DNA from: Candidatus Cryptobacteroides intestinigallinarum
GTDB taxonomy: Bacteria; Bacteroidota; Bacteroidia; Bacteroidales; UBA932
Assembly: GCA_017694785.1 (NCBI GenBank)
Contig: JADIMK010000004.1
Span: forward strand, 1-33,277
Length of the DNA: 33,277 nucleotides
Reading direction: 5' to 3'
Shown here: piece after piece, positions 1-12,167 of the stretch
Position numbering within the stretch: the first letter of the stretch is position 1
Layout: each line of letters begins with the position of its first letter
Position numbers and translations under genes: made by a program
Notes under the pieces: generated by a model
What the model was told of the DNA's origin: nothing
Seen by the model: only the letters and a program-made list of their open reading frames with translations
Database searches by the model: none

Positions 1-1392
1 GTAAAGGATAGCCACCTGGTCTCCTACAGGCATAGGAGAATACTGAGGCTGGATGAGAAGCTCGTTGTTCTTCCTTCCTTTGTCCAGGGCCATCGCCGTG
101 ACAGGATCCATGTCGCTGCTGAACTTTGAGAATGCCTCAAGGTCACGGTACTGGGCCTGGTCTATCTTCAAGGTACCGGCGACCTTTTTCATACTCTTCA
201 CCTGAGCGCTTCCGCCGACCCTGGATACAGAGATACCGACATTGATCGCAGGTCTGAAACCTTTGTTGAAGAGGTCAGTCTCGAGGAAGATCTGTCCGTC
301 GGTGATTGAGATCACGTTCGTCGGAATATATGCTGAAACGTCCCCGGCCTGGGTCTCGATGATAGGAAGAGCCGTAAGAGACCCTCCGCATTTCACCTTT
401 CCTTTCAGGCTTTCAGGAAGGTCATTCATCTTTTCTGCCACTTCCTGCTGGTTGATTATCTTCGTAGCCCTTTCGAGAAGTCTTGAATGGAGATAGAATA
501 TATCTCCAGGATATGCCTCCCTGCCTGATGGACGGCGGAGGATAAGGGACACCTCCCTGTATGCCACGGCCTGTTTCGAGAGGTCATCATATACTACAAG
601 TGCATGCCGTCCCGTATCACGGAAGTACTCACCTATCGCAGCTCCCGCAAACGGTGCATAATACTGCAGTGCCGCAGGATCGGCAGCAGTAGCAGCCACG
701 ACTACAGTATAGTCCATGGCACCCTTCTGCCTCAAAGTGTTGACAATGTTCGCCACCGTAGATGCTTTCTGTCCAACTGCGACATATATGCAGTAGACCG
801 GATCTCCGGAAAGCCAGCCCTTGCGCTGGTTGATGATCGTATCTATGGCGATGGCTGTCTTGCCCGTCTGACGGTCTCCGATGATCAGCTCCCTCTGGCC
901 TCTTCCGATAGGTATCATCGCATCGATGGCCTTCAGTCCGGTCTGGAGAGGCTCAGTCACCGGCTGGCGGAATATGACACCCGGAGTCTTGCGTTCAAGA
1001 GGCATCTCCGTCGTCTCTCCTGTTATAGGACCGCGGCCGTCAAGAGGCACTCCAAGCGGATCCACCACCCTTCCCAGCATGTTCTCGCTGACATTGATGG
1101 ATGCAATCCTGCCTGTCCTGCGTACAGTCATCCCTTCCTTGATCTGGTCTGTCGGGCCGAGGAGTACGGCGCCCACATTGTCCTCTTCGAGGTTCATCAC
1201 CACAGCCATAATGCCGTTCTCGAACTCAAGGAGTTCATTAGCCTCCGCATTTATCAGTCCGAAGATCCTGACGACACCGTCACTCACCTCAAGGACCTCA
1301 CCCACCTCTTCATATTTAAGGTCAGTCCTGATGTCCTTGAGCTGTCTGAGCAGCACATCAGATATTTCACTTGGTTTTATATTCTGAGCCAT
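1..1392 (-). CDS. atpA: ATP synthase F1 subunit alpha, partial (C-terminus beyond left edge)
   Basis: Alpha subunit of the F1Fo ATP synthase, a non-catalytic nucleotide-binding partner of beta in the cytoplasmic F1 head. The reading frame runs from an ATG at 1392 to base 1 with no stop, giving 464 residues. Family alpha subunits are slightly over 500 residues, so roughly the last 60 are missing. The protein begins [15 protein letters not shown], has the Walker A motif GDRQTGKT at about residues 172-179, and shows the typical alpha stretches [25 protein letters not shown] and [19 protein letters not shown]. The start lies two bases after the atpH stop, so translation is likely coupled. It is the last gene of the operon visible here, and atpG would be expected next beyond the edge. 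Confidence 0.97.
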   Translation of the reverse strand, partial: MAQNIKPSEISDVLLRQLKDIRTDLKYEEVGEVLEVSDGVVRIFGLINAEANELLEFENGIMAVVMNLEEDNVGAVLLGPTDQIKEGMTVRRTGRIASINVSENMLGRVVDPLGVPLDGRGPITGETTEMPLERKTPGVIFRQPVTEPLQTGLKAIDAMIPIGRGQRELIIGDRQTGKTAIAIDTIINQRKGWLSGDPVYCIYVAVGQKASTVANIVNTLRQKGAMDYTVVVAATAADPAALQYYAPFAGAAIGEYFRDTGRHALVVYDDLSKQAVAYREVSLILRRPSGREAYPGDIFYLHSRLLERATKIINQQEVAEKMNDLPESLKGKVKCGGSLTALPIIETQAGDVSAYIPTNVISITDGQIFLETDLFNKGFRPAINVGISVSRVGGSAQVKSMKKVAGTLKIDQAQYRDLEAFSKFSSDMDPVTAMALDKGRKNNELLIQPQYSPMPVGDQVAILY

Positions 1393-1394
1393 AA

Positions 1395-1955
1395 TCAAAC
1401 TATTCTTCTGTTCTTTTCAATAAACTGACGCCGGACTGCCTTGAGCTGGGAAGCCACACTGGCATCAAGCCTGCTGCCCTCCATATCGAATACAAATCCT
1501 CCTATGATGGAAGGATCCACCTTTGTCTCCAGCTCCAGCGTACCGCCTGTCTCGTCGTGCACAATATCCTCCAGACGTCTCTTCAGGGTCTCGGACGGAA
1601 CAGCGACGGTAAGCTTTCCGGCACGGATATTCTCCGCATGCCTGTACTTTTTCATGAATATAAGTAACATCAGATGCAGATATCCTATCCTGCGGTGCTT
1701 CATCACAAGACGGATGAAGCGTACAAGCTCCGGAGCGACCTTGTCCTTTCCTCCGACAGCCGTCACGAAGACATCAAGCTTCACGTCATCAGGAGTCGAC
1801 TTCGGATGCTTTATAAGTGCCCGCATGTCCTCCAGAGCAGAGAAGCATCCTGCCAGCTGGCGGGCCTGCCTGTAGACAGTCTCTCCGTTTCCGGTTTCAG
1901 CTACATACTTCAGCAGCGCTTCAGCGTATCTTGCCGATATTATTCCTACGTTCAT
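1395..1955 (-). CDS. atpH: ATP synthase F1 subunit delta
   Basis: Delta subunit (OSCP homologue), part of the peripheral stalk joining the F1 head to subunit b. It has 186 residues, close to the family norm. The N-terminal helical domain begins [22 protein letters not shown], the conserved pattern in which a delta protein opens with an R-YAEAL motif. The C-terminal part contains [27 protein letters not shown], matching the delta signature (G-G-x-x-x-x-x-x-x-x-x-D-x-S). It sits between atpF and atpA with gaps of a few bases, so it is part of the same transcript. Nothing is unusual about it. Confidence 0.96.
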   Translation of the reverse strand: MNVGIISARYAEALLKYVAETGNGETVYRQARQLAGCFSALEDMRALIKHPKSTPDDVKLDVFVTAVGGKDKVAPELVRFIRLVMKHRRIGYLHLMLLIFMKKYRHAENIRAGKLTVAVPSETLKRRLEDIVHDETGGTLELETKVDPSIIGGFVFDMEGSRLDASVASQLKAVRRQFIEKNRRIV

Positions 1956-1960
1956 GGCAT

Positions 1961-2476
1961 TCAGTTCTTGTCACTCTTCTTTGAAGATGAAGATACCTCG
2001 TCCAGCATCTTGTAGACAAGATCCATCTGAGCCTTGTCTGAAGAAAGGTCCTGACGGATCACCTTCTCGGCCACCTTCACAGAAAGAAGGGCGACCTGGC
2101 TGCGTATATCGCGGAGTGCGCTTTCCTTCTCAGCCTCGATCCGGACCTTTGCCTCAGCTATGATCTTCCTGGCCTCATCCTGAGCCTGTTCCTGGGCATT
2201 GCGGACAATATTGTCCCTTGCCTGCGCGGCTTCCTTGAGTATCCGGTTCTGCTCTTCCCGCGCCTGTGCAATCATGCGGGCCTGCTCCTCGGTCATCTTT
2301 GACATCTTCTCATCGGCTTCCTTGGCAAGACGGAGGGAGCTGTCGATATATTCCCTGCGCTTGTCAATCATCTGTGTGATTACAGGAAAGCCGAACTTTG
2401 CCAGAATGAAGAACACAATGGCAAAGATCAGGACCATCCAGAAAAGCAGTCCGCTATCCGGCAACAGCAGAGACAT
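1961..2476 (-). CDS. atpF: ATP synthase Fo subunit b
   Basis: Peripheral-stalk subunit b of the Fo sector. It has 171 residues, with one N-terminal membrane segment (about residues 8-30, LLFWMVLIFAIVFFILAKFGF). A long charged, alanine- and glutamate-rich helix follows (about 35-140), which would form the coiled-coil dimer reaching F1. The opening MSLLLPDSGLLFWMVLIF is typical of Bacteroidota b subunits. It lies directly between the c-subunit gene and atpH, three and five bases away. Length, topology and position make the call secure. Confidence 0.95.
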   Translation of the reverse strand: MSLLLPDSGLLFWMVLIFAIVFFILAKFGFPVITQMIDKRREYIDSSLRLAKEADEKMSKMTEEQARMIAQAREEQNRILKEAAQARDNIVRNAQEQAQDEARKIIAEAKVRIEAEKESALRDIRSQVALLSVKVAEKVIRQDLSSDKAQMDLVYKMLDEVSSSSKKSDKN

Positions 2477-2479
2477 GGG

Positions 2480-2811
<332 letters not shown>

Positions 2812-3879
2812 TTATCTGGCCTCTTCCGGCTTCTGCCTTGACAGGCCTATGAACACTGCAGAAAGCATGGTGAACACATATGCCTGTATGAATGCGACCA
2901 GGAGTTCAAGACAGTCCATGAAGATCCCGAACACAACAGACACCACAGTCATCGAGCCTCCGATGGCAGCCCCCAGCCTGGCTGTAATGAATATCACGGC
3001 AACTACACACAGGATAAGGGAGTGTCCTGCCATGATGTTTGCAAACAGACGGACCATCAGGGCAAACGGCTTCGTGAATATTCCGAATATCTCGATCACT
3101 ATGATAATCGGCTTAAGCCACAGAGGCACGTCCGGCCAGAAGATATCTTTCCAATAATGTCTGTTCAATGTAAGGTTGGTAATGAGGAAAGTGACAAATG
3201 CAAGTACGAAGGTTATCGTGATGTTGCCTGTCACATTTGCGCCTCCCGGGAAGAACGGGATGATACCCATCAGATTGTTGATCAGGATGAAGAAGAACAC
3301 CGTGAGCAGATAAGGAGCGAACTTGCCGTATCCCGGACCTATAGAATCCTTGATCACATCATCGTTGATCATCTCTATAACAGGCTCGAATATGGCAGCG
3401 ACTCCCCTTGGAGCCTCCTTCATGGCATCATGCCTGCGGTACCAGCGTGAACAGCACAGGATCAGGATCACAAGGAGTGCACTGTTTATCATCAGAGCCA
3501 GGACATTCTTTGTGATAGAGATATCAAACGGACGCACTTCATTGCCTGCGGCATCAAGCTCAACTATCTTCCCGTCATTCTTATCTGAAGATGATATGAA
3601 GAGCCCCTCATACGATGCGCCGTCCTCCAGCTTTGAAGACATGAAGCAATGCCATCCGGTACTGCTGTGCACAATGACCGGCAACGGTATGATGACCTTG
3701 GTCTTCCCTATGTCCGTAATGTGCCATTCGTATGAATCGCCTATATGGCCGAAGATAATCTCCTGCACATCGACTTCACCCCCGTCTTCCTCTGCCTGGG
3801 CAGCCGCCGGCACTGAAAATACCGCAGCGGCAACGGCCATGACAAGGACCGGTATCATATTTCTGAAACTGAACTTCAT
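2812..3879 (-). CDS. atpB: ATP synthase Fo subunit a
   Basis: Membrane stator subunit a, which forms the proton half-channels. It has 355 residues, longer than the enterobacterial protein. A cleavable-looking signal peptide (residues 1-28, ending SVPAAAQA) and a roughly 95-residue extracytoplasmic domain come before the first core helix, an extension usual in Bacteroidota. The catalytic arginine is Arg277 in FTKPFALMVRLFANIMAGH. Further helices include LLTVFFFILINNLMGIIPFF and FIQAYVFTMLSAVFIGL. It starts 17 bases after atpC and is separated from atpE by an unusually long spacer. Confidence 0.96.
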   Translation of the reverse strand: MKFSFRNMIPVLVMAVAAAVFSVPAAAQAEEDGGEVDVQEIIFGHIGDSYEWHITDIGKTKVIIPLPVIVHSSTGWHCFMSSKLEDGASYEGLFISSSDKNDGKIVELDAAGNEVRPFDISITKNVLALMINSALLVILILCCSRWYRRHDAMKEAPRGVAAIFEPVIEMINDDVIKDSIGPGYGKFAPYLLTVFFFILINNLMGIIPFFPGGANVTGNITITFVLAFVTFLITNLTLNRHYWKDIFWPDVPLWLKPIIIVIEIFGIFTKPFALMVRLFANIMAGHSLILCVVAVIFITARLGAAIGGSMTVVSVVFGIFMDCLELLVAFIQAYVFTMLSAVFIGLSRQKPEEAR

Positions 3880-3896
3880 TGTCTACCCCCTGCAAA

Positions 3897-4148
3897 TCAT
3901 ATTTCCGCGCACACAGACACCTTGTTGTCGCTGATTTCAACGAAACCTGACTTTATGTGCACGACAGACCTGTTGTCTCCCTTCACATACTCTATGTCCC
4001 CTTCAGCCAGGGCCGAGATCATCGGCGCATGTCCGGGAAGGACAGTAAAGCGTCCGTCCCGTCCAGGCATGCTCACCTGAGATACCATAAGGCCTGTCAC
4101 CGACTTCTCCGGGGAAGTTATGTTAAGGTATATGTCCGTCTTTTCCAT
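3897..4148 (-). CDS. atpC: ATP synthase F1 subunit epsilon, short form
   Basis: Central-stalk epsilon subunit. Only 83 residues are present, corresponding to the N-terminal beta-sandwich (MEKTDIYLNITSPEKSV, then the conserved LPGHAPMISAL at about residues 37-47). The C-terminal two-helix domain that inhibits ATP hydrolysis in the roughly 130-140-residue proteins of other phyla is absent. The stop is clean and atpB follows 17 bases later, so this is the natural gene rather than a truncation. Short epsilon proteins are, to my knowledge, usual in Bacteroidota. It starts 31 bases after the atpD stop. Confidence 0.93.
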   Translation of the reverse strand: MEKTDIYLNITSPEKSVTGLMVSQVSMPGRDGRFTVLPGHAPMISALAEGDIEYVKGDNRSVVHIKSGFVEISDNKVSVCAEI

Positions 4149-4179
4149 ATCGGCATCAAGATTTCTTTATAGACCGGCA

Positions 4180-8047
<3,868 letters not shown>

Positions 8048-8087
8048 ATCCTTTAACTTAACGAATGTTGAACTTCCATACGGAAAC

Positions 8088-8111
8088 TTGACAAAGCCGA
8101 AGCCTTGTCAA
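8088..8111 (-). promoter_or_regulatory. 5' stem-loop with C(UUCG)G tetraloop in the DUF4838 gene leader
   Basis: On the minus strand a 10-bp stem (8102-8111 pairing with 8088-8097, one G-U pair) closes a UUCG loop on a C-G pair, the classic extra-stable tetraloop. It begins one or two bases after the transcription start predicted from the adjacent promoter. No U-run follows, so it is not an intrinsic terminator. A stabilising 5' hairpin on the mRNA is the most likely role. Confidence 0.6.
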
Positions 8112-8119
8112 TGCATTGC

Positions 8120-8150
8120 CAAAGTTAGCCAAAAAAGATGACACGACAAA
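8120..8150 (-). promoter_or_regulatory. Bacteroides-type promoter for the DUF4838 gene
   Basis: On the minus strand a -33 TTTG (8147-8150) and a -7 TAACTTTG (8120-8127) are separated by 19 bases, an exact match to the Bacteroides primary-sigma consensus. Transcription would begin near 8113, giving a leader of about 65 bases. The last hydrolase can therefore be expressed separately from the susCD operon. Confidence 0.65.
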
Positions 8151-8212
8151 TGCGCGGAGACAGAATAATCTGCGTCCGCGCATAAGTCCAGGACCGGAAA
8201 AACAACCGGTCC
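8150..8212 (-). terminator. Two consecutive hairpins after the DUF1735/LamG gene
   Basis: A 7-bp perfect stem GGACCGG/CCGGTCC (8191-8197 with 8206-8212) is followed, in the transcribed direction, by a larger one. Its outer stem is ATGCGCGGA/TCCGCGCAT (8150-8158 with 8175-8183) and its inner stem is CAGA/TCTG. The minus strand then reads TTTGTCG, only a short T-run. They lie just past the DUF1735 gene stop and directly before the promoter of the next gene. Weak termination or 3'-end protection are both plausible. Confidence 0.5.
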
Positions 8213-8228
8213 ATATGTCTATTAATGA

Positions 8229-9374
8229 CTATTCTGCCGAAGCATTCGGATCTGTGAAGTCAATCATATCTGAAGACCATGATGGAGCCTTGTCACAAGT
8301 CATGTCACGTCCGTTCGGAGAAGAATCCTTGTACACGTTTCCACTGCCTTCGTTGAGTTTCCAATAGCCCATGAGTCCTTCAGATGAGGCAGGCACCTCT
8401 CTGTTCATGGCATCCTGGATGGCACTTGCCGTCAGAGCCTTGCTCCAGAAGCGCACCTGTGCCATCTTGCACTGGGCTCTGAAATATGATCCTGACGAAC
8501 AGAGCTGGAGATTGTTGATGACATAGTCATTTCCCGATATCTCCATCGAACTGTCTTCCTGGCCGTTGATATACAGAATGCACTTGTTGTTCGCGCAGAC
8601 GAAAGCCACATGGTACCATTTTGCAGGCTCAAATGTGGCATTGCTGTTGAACTGCGAGCCATGTGTCTTTATCTGAAGTTTATCGAAAGGCACATCAGCA
8701 TCTCCGAAACGTATGTATATCTCGGTTCCCTTGGAAACAGGAGCATTGAATATAGCCTGGTTGTTGATAGGGAATGCGCTCATCCACACCCACGCCTCTA
8801 GAGTCCATTCGCTGGTTGCCACATTCCAGTCTCCGGCTGTCTGAGGAAGTGTACCGGCATCCATGGTAGGCACAACCTGCATGAGTGGTGTTGTAATCAG
8901 GTACAGTATGTGTCCGCTGGCTTCCATGATACGTACATCTGCATCACTCGACGCAATCTTGAGAGGAATGCAGTATGCCAGCCCGTTGCCTGTAGGGAAT
9001 TCTGAAATCTTCACGGCCACAGGATCAGACGAAATGCTTCCGGCCGGTATCACCACATCTGCCGGGAAATCAATATATTCCTCAGGAAGAGGGACATAAC
9101 TTGCGCCGTTTATCGAATTATATTCCTCGACAAGCTCCGGAGCCAATGCGAGAGATGCATGTACATCGACATCCAGCGGCTGGGCAAGGCGGAGATGGAT
9201 AGTGACAGTAGTTTCTCCGCGCACGACCAGACTCTCCACCTGCTGGTGGAACTGTCCTGACGGAGCTGCCTCGTTGATATAGAGACCGTTTTCTATCGTA
9301 CTGTATTTCTGGCTGCATCCTGCGGCAAGAAGAGAAAGCACGACCGGAGCAGCAAATATGAATCTGAATTTCAT
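8229..9374 (-). CDS. Surface lipoprotein with DUF1735 and LamG-like (concanavalin-fold) domains
   Basis: 381 residues from the ATG at 9374; the frame is open two codons further back, but only to a TTG. The lipoprotein signal ends LLAAGC with Cys20 as the predicted lipidated residue. Residues about 25-165 match DUF1735, the N-terminal domain found beside GH18 enzymes in Bacteroides N-glycan loci (GLYINEAAPSGQFHQQV, YVPLPEEYIDFPADVVIPAG). Residues about 185-345 look like a LamG-type sandwich (EWTLEAWVWMSAFP, KWYHVAFVCANNKCILYINGQ, AQVRFWSKALT). It is probably a cell-surface glycan-binding protein of this locus. It starts 17 bases after the GH18 gene stop, so it shares that transcript. Confidence 0.85.
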   Translation of the reverse strand: MKFRFIFAAPVVLSLLAAGCSQKYSTIENGLYINEAAPSGQFHQQVESLVVRGETTVTIHLRLAQPLDVDVHASLALAPELVEEYNSINGASYVPLPEEYIDFPADVVIPAGSISSDPVAVKISEFPTGNGLAYCIPLKIASSDADVRIMEASGHILYLITTPLMQVVPTMDAGTLPQTAGDWNVATSEWTLEAWVWMSAFPINNQAIFNAPVSKGTEIYIRFGDADVPFDKLQIKTHGSQFNSNATFEPAKWYHVAFVCANNKCILYINGQEDSSMEISGNDYVINNLQLCSSGSYFRAQCKMAQVRFWSKALTASAIQDAMNREVPASSEGLMGYWKLNEGSGNVYKDSSPNGRDMTCDKAPSWSSDMIDFTDPNASAE

Positions 9375-9391
9375 TTCCAATATATTTTAAG

Positions 9392-10552
9392 TTACTCTGT
9401 TACAGATCCGTCATCTTCTCCTTCAGCCGGTGCCTCCCATGGGTACACGTAGCTGTGGAGAGTTTTCATGGCTTCCCTGTAATGTTCATAATTCTGGTCA
9501 AATACCATCCTGAATGCCCCGATGCCGCCTATTCTAGACTCGACTCCAGGATAATAATACTGTGCATATGCATTAAGCTGGAAAGTAGAGCCGCCATCAC
9601 GCATTGTGTATGCCGGGCCGCCGGTCGAGCCGTAGGACTCGAAGTTAGAGGTAAGGATGGTCTTCCCGACTACTGCCTCCGGAGAGAGTTCCCCGTCATA
9701 ATTGGCAATCAGCGCCTGCAGTCTCCTGTCCGTTGTGGAATAATACCCGTCATTATATGCCTGGAGAATGAAGAAATCGATCAGATGACCGTCGGCAGGA
9801 TTCAGCCTGTCTGGCTCACCGTCGACACAGAGCATCATGCCGGTATTTGCCTTCGGGCCATATTCTTTTGCCATCTCGCCAAGGAAAATGCTCAGACGGT
9901 CAGGATAGCTCGCTATATTTCCCGGAGAGCCGTAGTTAGGCTCAAGGTCGAGGTCAAAGCCGTCCCAGTCATATTTTGCGATCGTATCCATTATCGAACG
10001 TGCATATTTCCTGATTGCTGCATCAATAGCCGCCTCATTTCCGTCTTCCCAGCCCCAGTAGGCATTGACAGCCTCCTGCTCTGTTGAATAGGTCTGTCCG
10101 CCGACGCTAAGGCTCTCTCTCACTTCAGGCGGAGTCGTCTGGTCACCGATGTTGGCGACAATGAAACACATCAGGACCTTGGTTCCCTTGATTTCCTTTA
10201 CCTTGCGAAGGTCTTCCTTCTTCTCCGGAGAAAGGTTGTTCCAGTTGCCCCACATGGACACGAAATCCACTGAGTCAGGAAGTCCCATGAGCTGGGAGCT
10301 CATGTTGGAGCCTACGCCTGTCCATTCGCTGAACCATCCGAAAGTAACCGAACGGTTCGGTACACCGTTCTCATCTACAGTACGGCTTGCCTTCCATTCA
10401 CGGAGAGCCGCATAATATTCCTCTCCTCTGGAAGAATTCATGAGGCCTCCGGTATCATAGTCGTTCGGCTGCGGGGTAACCCAGTCACTGCAGGCCGAAA
10501 ACATGAATGATGCTGCCGCACAGGCCAGTCCGATATATAATATCTTTTTCAT
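9392..10552 (-). CDS. GH18 endo-beta-N-acetylglucosaminidase-like lipoprotein
   Basis: I chose the ATG at 10552 (MKKILYIGLACAAASFMFSAC), which gives a lipoprotein signal with Cys21 and 386 residues. An ATG two codons earlier (10558) is also possible, and the open frame reaches 10591. The GH18 catalytic pattern D-x-x-D-x-D-x-E is intact as WDGFDLDLEP (Asp197, Asp200, Asp202, Glu204). The barrel strands VTFGWFSEW, KVLMCFIVANI and IDFFILQAYNDGYY are visible. Bacteroides lipoproteins of this type, next to a DUF1735/LamG gene and a susCD pair, cut the chitobiose core of N-glycans at the cell surface. The intact catalytic residues favour an enzyme over a pure binding protein. Confidence 0.85.
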   Translation of the reverse strand: MKKILYIGLACAAASFMFSACSDWVTPQPNDYDTGGLMNSSRGEEYYAALREWKASRTVDENGVPNRSVTFGWFSEWTGVGSNMSSQLMGLPDSVDFVSMWGNWNNLSPEKKEDLRKVKEIKGTKVLMCFIVANIGDQTTPPEVRESLSVGGQTYSTEQEAVNAYWGWEDGNEAAIDAAIRKYARSIMDTIAKYDWDGFDLDLEPNYGSPGNIASYPDRLSIFLGEMAKEYGPKANTGMMLCVDGEPDRLNPADGHLIDFFILQAYNDGYYSTTDRRLQALIANYDGELSPEAVVGKTILTSNFESYGSTGGPAYTMRDGGSTFQLNAYAQYYYPGVESRIGGIGAFRMVFDQNYEHYREAMKTLHSYVYPWEAPAEGEDDGSVTE

Positions 10553-10574
10553 TTGCATGTTCTTAAATAGATTG

Positions 10575-12158
10575 TCAATATTTCTTTTCATTGTTCTTCA
10601 GAGCCCACCAGAGTTCGGTTCCGTCTTCGTCTCCACCCTCAAGCATATTTACTGCAGCCTCAACATTGGCGGCATTGCGCTGATATTCACTCTGAGAGAA
10701 TCTCAGGCGTCTCTGCTGACGTTCTCCGTCTATCTGAGGCTGTGAAAGATTGTCTTTCGGAGGGAAGATGTACGGATAGCCTGTACGGCGAAAATCGCTC
10801 CATGCCTCAAGGCTTGAAGGATATCCTGCAATCCATTTCTGGGTGATGATCTTCTCCAGTTTCTGCTCGTCTGTCGCACTTTCATCCCAGGCGATGGTCG
10901 CCCTGGATTTGTTTGAGACACTGTTTTCTCCCTTGACTTCGTCAGTATAGTTTGCCGGAGTACTTGTGGCGTCAGCGATATAGGCGTCTGCTCCGGAGAC
11001 CTTCCATTCATCGAACGAGAGCCTAATGCCCTGCTCGTAGAAATGCTGTGCCGTACCGCCCATGTTCCAGCCCTTGAGAGCGCCCTCTGCGCGGAGGAAT
11101 GCTGCCTCTGCGGCAAACATTATCGGCATAGGGGTGGTCCTGTCAAGCGACTCATAGATAAGGCCTGAGTAATATCTGTAATCGTTAGGTACACAGCCTG
11201 AAATACCTGAGCGTACTCCCATATACTCTGTCTGGGAATCAGGAACGACAGTCTGCTTTGTGAAATATGCTGCACGGCGAGGATCCTTGTAGCCGTTCAT
11301 ATATGAGACTATGCAGGCATTTGCCTTGACTTCATAGGAGCCCCATCCGGCTGACACCTGATAATATCCGTTCGGATAACGTCCGTTCAGATTGTCATAC
11401 GCGCTGTCTCCTGTTGACTCCATGACACCTGAAGCGACAGCCTCTTCCGCCTTCTGTTTCGCATAGTCAGGATCCACATTACTGATCCTCATCGCCATGC
11501 GCAGCTTGAGGGTATTGGCGAATTTGAGCCACTTGCTGTTGTCTCCGTTGTAGACCCTGTCCACTGAAGAAAGCGGAGTAGAACCGGAAAGTACGGCGCT
11601 CTGGATTTCCTCGATGGCCTTGTCAAGGTCGTCGAACATTGCATGCCATGCAGTCTTCTCGTCATCATAGGCGACATAGAAATCACCGTTTGCAACTGCA
11701 GAATAAGGGAGAGGTCCCTGCAGGGAAGCCACCATCTGCATCACATACACCCTTAGAAGCTGAGCCATCTGGAAATAGTAGCCTTCGCCTTCAGTCATCC
11801 TCTGTATCGAGAACCAGCCAGGATAAAGGCCCTTTCCGCCCTCGGCCGTATAGTACCAGTCGACAGTCCACTTGTTCCACTCGTCATCTATGTTCATTGT
11901 AGAATAGAGGGTACCGCGGCTCCAGGAGTTAGGAGCAGTCACATATCCCCCGAAACATGCCCAGAAAGTATTGTTACGCTGGCAAGGGTTCTCTTCCGGG
12001 GAAGCAAGACAGTCAAGCATCGCAGGGAAGAAACTCGTCACAGGAAGAGCTTCAGGTTCATACGGATTGGTATTGTACTCCCCGAAATTCTTCGTACAGC
12101 TGACAGCAATGCCGCCGACAGAGACGAGCAAAAGAATATTTCTATATATCTTGTTCAT
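10575..12158 (-). CDS. SusD-like outer-membrane glycan-binding lipoprotein (SusD/RagB, SusD-like_2 type)
   Basis: 527 residues from the ATG at 12158; the frame extends two codons to a TTG. The lipoprotein signal MNKIYRNILLLVSVGGIAVSC has Cys21. It is followed by NFGEYNTNPYEPEALPVTSFFPAML, the N-terminal hallmark of the SusD-like_2 group. TPR-like helices carry the glycan-binding face (for example YYFQMAQLLRVYVMQMVASLQGPLPYSAV and SKWLKFANTLKLRMAMRISNVDP). The C-terminal KIITQKWIAGYPSSLEAWSDFRRTGYP is also conserved. It acts as the surface lid of the SusC transporter. The gene starts 9 bases after the susC stop, which supports tight co-expression. Confidence 0.95.
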   Translation of the reverse strand: MNKIYRNILLLVSVGGIAVSCTKNFGEYNTNPYEPEALPVTSFFPAMLDCLASPEENPCQRNNTFWACFGGYVTAPNSWSRGTLYSTMNIDDEWNKWTVDWYYTAEGGKGLYPGWFSIQRMTEGEGYYFQMAQLLRVYVMQMVASLQGPLPYSAVANGDFYVAYDDEKTAWHAMFDDLDKAIEEIQSAVLSGSTPLSSVDRVYNGDNSKWLKFANTLKLRMAMRISNVDPDYAKQKAEEAVASGVMESTGDSAYDNLNGRYPNGYYQVSAGWGSYEVKANACIVSYMNGYKDPRRAAYFTKQTVVPDSQTEYMGVRSGISGCVPNDYRYYSGLIYESLDRTTPMPIMFAAEAAFLRAEGALKGWNMGGTAQHFYEQGIRLSFDEWKVSGADAYIADATSTPANYTDEVKGENSVSNKSRATIAWDESATDEQKLEKIITQKWIAGYPSSLEAWSDFRRTGYPYIFPPKDNLSQPQIDGERQQRRLRFSQSEYQRNAANVEAAVNMLEGGDEDGTELWWALKNNEKKY

Positions 12159-12167
12159 AATCAATCC

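Noticed and set aside
604..1428. Long plus-strand open frame (274 codons) opposite atpA
   Set aside because: It is antisense to a clear atpA frame. Its protein has no recognisable domain and reads as a shadow of high-GC codon use.
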